From positions 1 to 30,011 of the forward strand of contig ML014321.1 of assembly GCA_003615045.1 (NCBI GenBank): 30,011 nt of DNA, read 5' to 3'. The position numbers and the translations under genes were made by a program. The stretch comes from Caulochytrium protostelioides (Eukaryota; Chytridiomycota; Caulochytriomycetes; Caulochytriales; Caulochytriaceae). The notes under the pieces are model-generated. The model was not told where the DNA came from and did no database searches. It saw nothing but the letters and a program-made list of their open reading frames with translations. Of this stretch, positions 1 through 6,717 are shown piece after piece. Numbering within the stretch: position 1 is the first letter of the stretch; each line of letters starts with the position of its first letter.

Positions 1-204
1 CACGCCGCGCGTCACGGGGGCGCCGGCCACGCGCGCGGCGGGCTCCGCCACGGCGCGACGGCGCCGTCGCCCGCCCGGGGCGGCGGGAAGCGCGGCGCCT
101 CGCAGGCGCCGCCCGACCGCGGCCGCAGCCCGCTCGTCCGACCGGTCGCGGGCGCCACGGCGTCCATGGCCGCCGCCGCCGACCCCGCCGCCGCCGCGCC
201 TTAG
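1..204 (+). CDS. C-terminal end of an unrecognised protein (5' truncated by window edge)
   Basis: The first reading frame is open from base 1 to a TAG at 202-204, giving about 67 residues. The peptide is rich in Gly, Arg, Ala, His and Pro, with short GHARGG- and RGGKRG-like stretches and an alanine-rich end. This resembles the disordered RGG tails of RNA-binding proteins, but the match is compositional only. It fits a gene tail because it converges on the next gene and is followed by a short AT-containing gap like the other convergent gaps in the window. No domain is visible. In DNA this GC-rich a 67-codon open frame can occur by chance, so the call is tentative. Confidence 0.4.
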   Translation, partial: HAARHGGAGHARGGLRHGATAPSPARGGGKRGASQAPPDRGRSPLVRPVAGATASMAAAADPAAAAP

Positions 205-436
205 CCACGTGCGTCTGGCCGACTCCCGCATCGCCGGCATCGCCCTGCACGCTCCCTCCCTCCCTCTCTCCCGATGCCCTTCAAGGGTGGCCCGTGAGGC
301 GTCGACCCTCCATATATAGGCAGATCGATGAATCGCTATGAAGATGCCCCGTGCCCATCGCTTCGACGGTGTGGTCGCGTCGCAGGCGGCGCCACCACGG
401 CCGCCGCGGACGGACCCGCGCCTCGGCGCGCCGGGA
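205..436. terminator. Convergent 3' intergenic region with TATATA element
   Basis: This 232-bp gap separates a plus-strand stop at 204 from a minus-strand stop at 437. It contains the alternating AT element TATATA at 313-318 near its middle. The likely role is 3'-end formation for both genes. A promoter is unlikely because both flanking genes end here. No canonical AATAAA is seen on either strand. Confidence 0.35.
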
Positions 437-1540
437 TCACAGGGGATGCACCTGGTCGGCCCAGACCTTGACGAGCCCGTCGGCCGGGTCGCCCTCGCAC
501 TGCACTTTCACGGCCCAGCCGTCGGCGTGCCGCGTGCCCGGCCCCACGACGCGGCCGCGCCGGTCGCGGTAGCGTCCGCGCGTGATGCGAACGCGCGTGC
601 CGTCCGGCGGCACGGCGGTGGACACCGACGCCGACGGCGGCGACGACCCCCGCGGCCGATCGGCGGCGCGGCCGTCTCGCGAGGCCTGTCGCCGCGAAGC
701 CGGGGGCGCGTCGGACCCGTGCGGCGCGGCTCGCGAGGGCGCCGGCGACGTCGCGGCGGGTCGTGGGGCGCTCGCCGCCGCCGCCGCCGCCGCCGTTGGA
801 GGCGTCGTCACGACCGCCCGCGGCGGCGGCGGCGGCGGCGGCGGCGCGAGCGACGCACCGATGCCCAGCCGTGGAGGCCGCGCCACGACCGCCCGCGGCG
901 GCGCGCTCGCGGCCGGAGCCGCCGCGCCCGCCGGGGGCGTCCAGCCCATCCCGCGCAGCAGCGCGATCCCGAACTCGGCGACGGGCACTGCCGCGTAGTC
1001 GGCCATCGGCGTCGTCGCGGGCCGCGACTGCAAGTCGTGGCGGTAGCGCGCTGTGTCGTCGGGCAGCGCGCGCAGACCCGGGACCGCGCCGCGCTGCAGG
1101 ATCGAGACGGCCGCGGGCGCAGCGGCGGATGGCGACGACGATGGCGGCGGCGGCGGCGGCGGCGGCGGGATGGGCGCGATCGCCGCGGCCGGCCGTGAGG
1201 CCCGCGCCAGCGAGGCCGTCGTCGCGGGTGGTGTCGGCGCCAGAAAGGCGGCCGCGGAGGTCGCCCGTTTCAGACGCTTGCTCGGCGGCGCAGGACCGCT
1301 GGACGGGCCGCGGCCGCGCGGGCCGGCGGCGGCGGCGGCCGCGGCGGCGGCGGCGTCGGCGTCCTCGGCGTCGTCGTCAAGAAAGCCGGCGGCCACGTGG
1401 CGAGTCGGCGGCCGCGGCGTCGTCTGCGAGAGGCGGGCGCCGATGCGGACCGGCGCCACGCGCCGCGGCGCGGCCGCGGGCGTCGGCGGCGCGCCGTCGG
1501 TCGCGGTCGGTCGCGGGGTCGCCGCAGCGGCGTCGGACAT
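437..1540 (-). CDS. SPP2: Spp2/GPKOW-like G-patch and KOW spliceosomal protein
   Basis: A 367-residue protein. Spp2/GPKOW/MOS2 proteins bind the DEAH helicase Prp2 (DHX16) through a G-patch and support its activity in the catalytic activation of the spliceosome in the nucleus. The diagnostic segment is at residues 182-202, with the motif VPVAEFGIALLRGMGW. It is followed at 221-229 by RPPRLGIGA, the second half of the Spp2-type G-patch. A KOW-like motif starts at 313 (DGTRVRITRGRYRDRRGRVV). The rest is low complexity: poly-Ala at 62-72, poly-Pro at 125-133 and 233-240, and a basic KRLKR patch at 88-92 that could be a nuclear signal. The start at 1540 has A at -3; the frame stays open upstream but without conserved sequence. 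A TATA-like ATAAAAG (minus strand) lies about 160 bp upstream. Only one KOW is evident, whereas human GPKOW has two. Confidence 0.85.
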   Translation of the reverse strand: MSDAAAATPRPTATDGAPPTPAAAPRRVAPVRIGARLSQTTPRPPTRHVAAGFLDDDAEDADAAAAAAAAAAGPRGRGPSSGPAPPSKRLKRATSAAAFLAPTPPATTASLARASRPAAAIAPIPPPPPPPPPSSSPSAAAPAAVSILQRGAVPGLRALPDDTARYRHDLQSRPATTPMADYAAVPVAEFGIALLRGMGWTPPAGAAAPAASAPPRAVVARPPRLGIGASLAPPPPPPPPRAVVTTPPTAAAAAAASAPRPAATSPAPSRAAPHGSDAPPASRRQASRDGRAADRPRGSSPPSASVSTAVPPDGTRVRITRGRYRDRRGRVVGPGTRHADGWAVKVQCEGDPADGLVKVWADQVHPL

Positions 1541-1698
1541 GCTCGGCGGGAGGTGGCGGAGAGGGACGCGGCGGGGATCGGCCGGCGCACGCGTCAGCAG
1601 CGGCCACCGCGGGCGCCTCCCAGACGCCGGCACGCGGATCGCCGCTGCGGCGCGGCGCTGCGGCGGCGCCCATCCGCGGCGCGCGGCTCGCCGTTCCG

Positions 1699-1705
1699 CT
1701 TTTAT
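1699..1705 (-). promoter_or_regulatory. TATA-like box for SPP2
   Basis: On the minus strand this reads ATAAAAG within CCATAAAAGCGG, in otherwise GC-rich DNA. It sits about 160 bp upstream of the SPP2 ATG. The Vps39-like gene has a similar TATA-to-ATG spacing if its upstream ATG at 21800 is used. The call rests only on sequence resemblance and position. Confidence 0.35.
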
Positions 1706-1946
1706 GGCCGATGGACGCCGCCGGAGCCGCATGAGTGATGGGCGATGGGTGATGGGGGGTCGGCATGGCTTGGCTTGGCCCGGCGGCGCGGCCAGGCGCG
1801 GGTGCGCTATCGGGGTTTGGAGCGGACGGCGGCTTCGATGCCGGGAGGTCCACGCCTCATTCCGACGTGTGCTCCACCCCCGTCCTACGCGATGCATGGC
1901 CGCCGCTCTCGTGTTCCCGCGACAGCATCACAAAAGCGGTGCTTGA

Positions 1947-1981
1947 GCAGCATCACTGAGCTGGCCGCTCAGTGATGCTGC
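1947..1981. repeat. Perfect inverted repeat (15-bp arms, 5-bp spacer)
   Basis: The left arm GCAGCATCACTGAGC (1947-1961) and the right arm GCTCAGTGATGCTGC (1967-1981) are exact reverse complements around the spacer TGGCC. The repeat lies in the divergent promoter region. Extra copies of the arm core occur at 1923-1931 (CAGCATCAC) and 1993-2000 (GATGCTGC), which suggests a clustered protein-binding site rather than a chance hairpin. Confidence 0.85.
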
Positions 1982-2263
1982 GACCGCCAGGGATGCTGCA
2001 TGGGCCACTGTATGCGGGGAAAAGCGTGCGGCCGGTCTTGATGCACCAGGCGCGTCTTGAGCGCGTGCATCTGCAGGGTCCAAGCGCCTGCCACGGCAGG
2101 TCGGACAATGAAGGGCCGCCCCCTGCGAGATGCAGCAAGGGGGTTGCCGTTCCCCGTTCGCTGTTCATCGGAGACGGCCCTGGCTACACAAAGTGATGGT
2201 CCGTGGAATCGGATGCCAAGCCGGTCGACGCGCATCGTCTGCGTATTGGTGGACTCGGTCCCC

Positions 2264-2366
2264 CGCATGCTGCTATCACCGTGGACGGCTATCGCCGCAT
2301 CCTGCTATCACCGCATCCTGCTGTCGCCGCATTCTGCTATTGCCGCATTCTGCTATCGCCGCATCG
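2264..2366 (+). repeat. 16-bp tandem repeat (six units plus a partial)
   Basis: Consecutive units start at 2264, 2280, 2296, 2312, 2328 and 2344, with consensus CGCATYCTGCTATCRC. A partial unit begins at 2360. The second unit is the most diverged. Because 16 is not a multiple of three, the array would not keep a reading frame, which supports a non-coding role. It ends about 70 bp before the ATG of the secreted-protein gene and so lies in its promoter or 5' UTR. Confidence 0.9.
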
Positions 2367-2433
2367 CCCTCGATGCGCTCTCGATTCATACGCCATTCGC
2401 GCCGCTCTCCGTGCTCCAGCCTCGTCGCGCGCC

Positions 2434-3261
2434 ATGACGGCCCTCTGGCTGCTGCGCCTGCTAGCGGCCCTCCTGGTCGTGCCCACCCTCGTGGCCGTGG
2501 GCGCCCCCCTCAGCCCTGAGCAAGAAGCTGCGGCTCCTGGGGATCTTCCCAGGAGTCGCAGCTCCTCGATCAGCTCGGACTCGTCGGCAAACCTCCTCAC
2601 GGACGACTTGAGTGATCTCCCTGTGCGTGATCTCCCCACTGTCCCTGACATGGGTCCAACAACGGCGGTCATCGGCTTTGCTCCTGACGCCATTCGCCGG
2701 GTGCAGCGGACACCCGAGGGCACTCCATCGAATGAGATGGTGGGGAAGGCCAAAGGCAGGCTGTCATCATTGGAGAATGCTATCATGAGCTCTGGGGCTT
2801 TGACACGCGAGCCGGCGGCCGTACCGCACCGGCCTTCTGGAAACGCGCAGGAAAACAGCTTTCAGCAGACTGCCATGGGGAAAAATCACGAGCCGCCCTC
2901 GACTTCTCCCCCCTATGAAGTCGTCCAATCTCTGCTGGTAGTCCCCCGTTTCGGCGCTCCACGTGGAGTTGAACCTTTCACCGGGATCCACGAGAAGCCT
3001 CCCAGCAGAGCTCGTGGGCCCGGGTCCAGCGAAGCAGCACCGTCGGCACCGTCGGCACCAGTGGCCTGGACGGCAAAGGGTCGCACCGGGCCCAGCGACC
3101 CAGCGCCGTCGAACTCTGGAAAGGGCTGCGTCGCCCAGAAGCTCAGCAAGGTGATGAACAATGCCAAAGACGTGCTGTCATTATGGAAGCGACGTTCAAA
3201 GGTTCGTCGCGCCGCGCTCTTCGATGCCGAGGCAGCGGTGGCCACGCCTGGGACGCCCTGA
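2434..3261 (+). CDS. Predicted secreted protein of unknown function
   Basis: A 275-residue protein I do not recognise. The start at 2434 is chosen because it begins a classic signal peptide: residues 1-23 contain TALWLLRLLAALLVVPTLVAV, with likely cleavage near A24. The frame is open upstream, but that part crosses the 16-bp repeat array. The mature part is polar and probably disordered. It has a serine cluster at 42-51 (SRSSSISSDSS), repeated DLP-type acidic motifs at 58-70, Pro/Ser-rich segments, one cysteine (C232), and a basic C-terminal stretch at 235-259 (KLSKVMNNAKDVLSLWKRR, then KVRR). No transmembrane segment follows the signal. Codon use is visibly less GC-biased than in the flanking housekeeping genes. 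A secreted effector-like or wall-associated protein would fit, but the function is unknown. Confidence 0.6.
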   Translation: MTALWLLRLLAALLVVPTLVAVGAPLSPEQEAAAPGDLPRSRSSSISSDSSANLLTDDLSDLPVRDLPTVPDMGPTTAVIGFAPDAIRRVQRTPEGTPSNEMVGKAKGRLSSLENAIMSSGALTREPAAVPHRPSGNAQENSFQQTAMGKNHEPPSTSPPYEVVQSLLVVPRFGAPRGVEPFTGIHEKPPSRARGPGSSEAAPSAPSAPVAWTAKGRTGPSDPAPSNSGKGCVAQKLSKVMNNAKDVLSLWKRRSKVRRAALFDAEAAVATPGTP

Positions 3262-4128
3262 ATGCTGCGCAACGAGCCAAGCTGACGTGCGCTTCGCCGC
3301 CCCTCATCGCCGATGGCCGTTTCGCCGTAATGTCGTGCCTGCCTCGATTCTGTCGCGCGAAGCCAACCGGCGACGGGCCGCTACGGGCCGCTACGGGTCG
3401 CATCTCTTTCATAAATCACGTTTATCCTAGTCAGTTGATCCTCGTCCTCGTCATCGATCCATGGCCACGCGATGACCTAGCGGCCGGAGATCAGTGATGG
3501 TGACGGTGTCACGAAGGTTTCTTGGTGGGTGATCGGAAGCCTGACCCAGGCGCGTCCATCGTGGTCATTACGGGAGGAGAGGGCATGTCCAGCATGTGCA
3601 GCGCGTCGTCCCGGACGGCCACTGCGAACGATGACCGCAGAACGGCATAGCCACGGGTCACGCCACCCACGGGTGCCTGGACCACGCGACGACCGGGGCC
3701 GCAGACGGCCGCCGATGGCCGCGAACCCGAAGTACCAGTTATCGCCATCGGTGGCTTCAGCACCGAGGCGCCTGCTCGAGTGAAAGGTCCAAGCAGACAT
3801 GCATCGCGCCTGGGGCCGCGTCGTTGCATAGCGCGGACGGGGCATCGCGGCCGACCGCAACCGACGAGACCGGCCGACGCGACGATGATGATGATGAGGA
3901 TGAGGGGATCGTCACGGACGCCCGATTCGCCGAGGAACCTCGCCATCGGCCATGCCGTCCGGTCCCGTCGCGCCGGCGCCGTGTCGGCACGAGCCCGCGT
4001 GCGGCCGCAGCGCGGCGCGACGGTGGCTCGTGCGGCGGCGACCTCCCGGGGCGAGGTTCCGGCGTGCCAGGACATCGACGGGGGAAAGGAAAGGACGGCC
4101 GAGCGGCCGCCGCGCAAGCGGCTAGCGC

Positions 4129-4173
<45 letters not shown>

Positions 4174-4662
4174 ACGGGAGGGCGCCGGCCAATGGCGGCC
4201 GCCGCGCCGTCGCCAACTCCGGTCGCCGGGGGCCCCTCCGACGGCGGGGCGATGGCGAAGCCCCTGCCGTCGGCGCCGTCCACGCCGTCCACGCCTGAGT
4301 GTGAGGAGCACGGCTGGCGCGCTCGCTGGCCTCGTATACTTGCTTCTGGCGGGCAGCTTCAGGACGAGCGCGCGTGCAGGCGCGTGGGAGGCAGCGGGCG
4401 CCGTCGCCATGGCCGTCGCCGTGGCCGCGGCCACAGCCGCCGTCGCAGGGCGGCCCGAGGCGAGGGCCCATCGGCTGCGTGCGCTCCTTGACGCTTCCCG
4501 TGGTCGCCGCCGTCTTTAGAGGAGACGCTGTGCAGCGATAGCCATCGGCCAGCGTTCGACGTCGCCCTGCGGGATACGTTGCCGCTTGATTCGCCCCGCC
4601 GACCTTCCTACTGCGTCGCGCGTCCGCTGCCCTTCCGCCGTTCCCTCGTGGTCATCGCCATC
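3262..4662. other. Intergenic region with no convincing gene
   Basis: About 1.4 kb between the secreted protein and mL44. Long frames exist on both strands, but most lack an ATG or consist of translated trinucleotide repeat (poly-Arg or poly-Ala), and none shows a domain. Contents include a 10-bp direct repeat GGGCCGCTAC near 3375-3394, an ATG/GAT repeat near 3883-3905 and a GCC run at 4129-4173. A small spliced gene or a non-coding RNA cannot be excluded. An ATG at 4192 opens a 99-codon frame with a plausible start but no recognisable features. Confidence 0.5.
4129..4173. repeat. GCC/CCG trinucleotide microsatellite
   Basis: About 14 uninterrupted GCC units. Every frame through it gives a homopolymer of Ala, Arg, Pro or Gly, which explains the apparent poly-Ala and poly-Arg frames on both strands here. 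Confidence 0.9.
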
Positions 4663-4722
4663 ATGCGCGCCTCCGCTGTGACGCCGTTCACGCCGCTCGT
4701 GCGTCGCTCGGCCACGGCCACG

Positions 4723-4755
<33 letters not shown>

Positions 4756-5817
4756 CGTCCCTGTCTCGTCCGTGCCGCGCCGTCCCGCGGCGTCGCCTTT
4801 GTGGCGCCGGTCGTCGAGCGCCCGATTCCGCTCGATGCCATCACCACCAAGGTCCGCGCGCAGCCGCGGCCACCGACCCATGCCGAGCAGCAGGCCCACC
4901 TCGCCGCCCTGATCGAGCGGCTCGGCGTCCGCTGGGCCGACCCGACGCTGCTGGAGGCCGCCCTCACCCATGCGAGCGCGACCACGGTCCCGGCTGCCGC
5001 CGCCGCCGCCGCGCACGCCGTCGAGACGGCCGCCCCAAGACTCCAAGTCCTCGGCGAGCGCGCGCTCACATACTACGTGACCGAGCACGTGCTCCAGACG
5101 TACCCGAAGCTGCCGGCCGACGCGGTGCGCAACGTCGTCGAGGCGCTCGCGGGGCCGCGGGCCTTGTATGACATCGCGGCCCAGTTCGGCGTGCCCAGCA
5201 CCATGCGCTGGCAGGGCGCGGGCCAGGCCGCCCGCGTGCTCGACAGCCGTGCCACGCTCGTGCCGACGCCCGACACGCTCGCCGCGCATGCGCGCCGCAG
5301 CGTGCCCGGCCGCCAGCGCCCGCGCCGCGACGACCCGGACGTGGCGCAGCAGGCCGCCGAGGCCGCCGCGCGCCGTGCCTCGGGCGAGCGCGCCGCGGCA
5401 GCGCGCGTCCTGCAGGGCATCGTCGGTGCCGTCCACGTCGACCAGGGCGCCGCCGCCGCGCAGCAGTTCATCGCGACGCACGTGCTCTCGCGCCACGTGG
5501 ACCTCGAGGCGCACCTGGCGCTGGCGTTCCCGAAGGCGACGCTGGCGCGGCTCTGTGCCCACAACCAGCTCCCGCGGCCGATCGCGCGGCTGCTCAAAGA
5601 GACGGGCCGCCATTCGCACCGCCCGGTTTTTGTCGTCGGCATGTATGCGGGCACCGAGCAGATCGGCGAGGGCTGGGGCACCTCCCTCGCGATGGCCGAG
5701 ACCCGCGCCGCCAAGGACGCGCTTCGCCTGTACTATACCAACCCCGCCGTCAAGACGGTGGCCGTGACGGCCGCCGACGAGGAGGAAGCGGCAACGACGT
5801 TTGTGGCCGAGGCTTAG
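4663..5817 (+). CDS. MRPL3: Mitochondrial large-subunit ribosomal protein mL44 (RNase III-like fold)
   Basis: A 384-residue protein matching the mL44 family (yeast MRPL3, human MRPL44), a structural component of the mitochondrial large ribosomal subunit. Residues 1-45 form a mitochondrial presequence-like leader rich in Arg, Ala and Ser with an alanine run. An RNase III-like domain follows at about 78-290, with the helix LLEAALTHAS at 97-106 and RLQVLGERALTYYVTEHVL at 126-144, where true RNase III has a GDAVL-type catalytic motif. The change is expected because mL44 is not catalytic. A double-stranded RNA-binding domain spans about 292-358 and ends in AMAETRAAKDALRLYY. The ATG at 4663 has A at -3 and begins the presequence; the frame opens earlier only through a TTG. 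An AATAAA signal lies 57 bp after the stop. Confidence 0.85.
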
Positions 5818-5873
5818 AACGCCGTGGTCGTCCCGTCGTGATACTCTAAGAAGACCTGGAACACCCCCCCTCA

Positions 5874-5879
5874 AATAAA
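5874..5879 (+). terminator. Poly(A) signal of the mL44 gene
   Basis: A canonical AATAAA followed by an A-rich stretch, 57 bp downstream of the mL44 stop codon and on the correct strand. Confidence 0.65.
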
Positions 5880-5958
5880 AAGGATACGAACCCATCCCTC
5901 CCTCCCTCCGATGAGTCTCCTACCGGTGGAGACAGGACCGCTGCAGCTGGGAGCAGCC

Positions 5959-5986
5959 GCGATGCCGACGACGTCGTCGGCATCGC
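5959..5986. repeat. 28-bp perfect palindrome
   Basis: The left arm GCGATGCCGACGAC (5959-5972) is followed directly, with no spacer, by its exact reverse complement GTCGTCGGCATCGC (5973-5986). The centre is CGACGTCG, which contains GACGTC. Symmetry stops abruptly at both ends. The palindrome is about 140 bp past the mL44 stop and 730 bp before the LSM14 start. Confidence 0.9.
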
Positions 5987-6342
5987 CTGGGCCTCGCCTC
6001 GCGTGCGGATCTGCCTGGTGCGTGGTTCGCCATTGACGCGGCGCCGTGCACGAGGTCGGAAAGGCGGCGGCCGCGTGGCGCCGACCCGGCGCGGCCTCCG
6101 CCTTTGCGGCTCCGCTGCGCGCCTTTCCGTTTGTCGACGCGGCGGCCGCCGGGGCGTCGCCGGCCGGGAGGAAGCGTCGAGGGCGTGTAGGGCCGCTTGG
6201 ACGGCAGGCTCCTGGGGAGAGAGAGAGAGAGGGGAGCATCCGCTGCCGGGACCGTGCACGCGTCGGCTTGCGGGCAGGCACGGCAGGTATGGCGGCAAGC
6301 ACCCTCATACTCATCACGTCGCCGCGGCGGGCGACGGCGACC

Positions 6343-6348
6343 TATATA
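6343..6348 (+). promoter_or_regulatory. Possible TATA box of the Scd6/LSM14 gene
   Basis: TATATA within CCTATATACG, in a GC-rich surround. It is 370 bp upstream of the LSM14 ATG, farther than the roughly 160 bp seen for other TATA candidates here, so a long 5' UTR would be needed. The assignment is weak. Confidence 0.3.
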
Positions 6349-6717
6349 CGATGGCAACGACGGCCGGACCCGACACGAGGACGACGCGTTGGACCGAGGG
6401 CCGCGGGAGACGGATGCGCGTGAGGCGGCCGCCAACCCCGCGACCGCGTCCACACGACCACGTTCGGCATCGATCCGTGGCCCTCTGCTGCCGCTTCCTC
6501 ATCACGCGTCGCTGCTGCTGCCGCGCTGTGATCCGACGCCTCCGAACACCCGCCTCAACCCATCCTGTTGCGGCGTCCCGCCGGCTCTGTTGCGCGCGTC
6601 CGCGTCGCCCCTCGCGCGCTCCCCTCGCGCTCCCCGCCACCGCTGGACTGGCGCGTCGCCGCGCGTGACGGACGGCGTCTGTTCCTCCCCGTTGCCACGC
6701 CTGCTCCCGCTGTCGCG

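Larger units (their letters stand above)
1541..2433. other. Divergent intergenic region
   Basis: This region separates the minus-strand SPP2 start (1540) from the plus-strand secreted-protein start (2434), so it should hold both promoters. Visible contents are a minus-strand TATA-like box at 1699-1705, a GATGGG-rich stretch near 1734-1756, a perfect hairpin at 1947-1981 with extra GATGCTG copies around it, and a 16-bp tandem repeat at 2264-2366. Open frames that cross it show no family features. Confidence 0.6.
5818..6717. other. Intergenic region between mL44 and Scd6/LSM14
   Basis: This 900-bp gap has the mL44 poly(A) signal at 5874-5879, a 28-bp perfect palindrome at 5959-5986, a GA microsatellite near 6219-6233 and a TATATA at 6343-6348 that could serve as the LSM14 TATA box. 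Several overlapping frames exist on both strands, but none has family features, so no gene is called. Confidence 0.5.

Noticed and set aside
313-318. TATATA as a promoter
   Set aside because: It lies between two convergent gene ends, so a 3'-end role is more likely.
1541-1897. N-terminal extension of the SPP2 frame to 1897
   Set aside because: The extra sequence is Arg/Pro-rich without conservation signals and would cross the TATA-like box. The ATG at 1540 has a good context.
2264-2366. CRISPR-like repeat array
   Set aside because: The 16-bp units are directly adjacent with no spacers, and the genome is eukaryotic.
3509-4471. 320-codon minus-strand frame with an ATG start
   Set aside because: Its poly-Ala comes from the GCC microsatellite and its Ile run from the ATG/GAT repeat. 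No domain is visible, and other frames through the same DNA are equally open.
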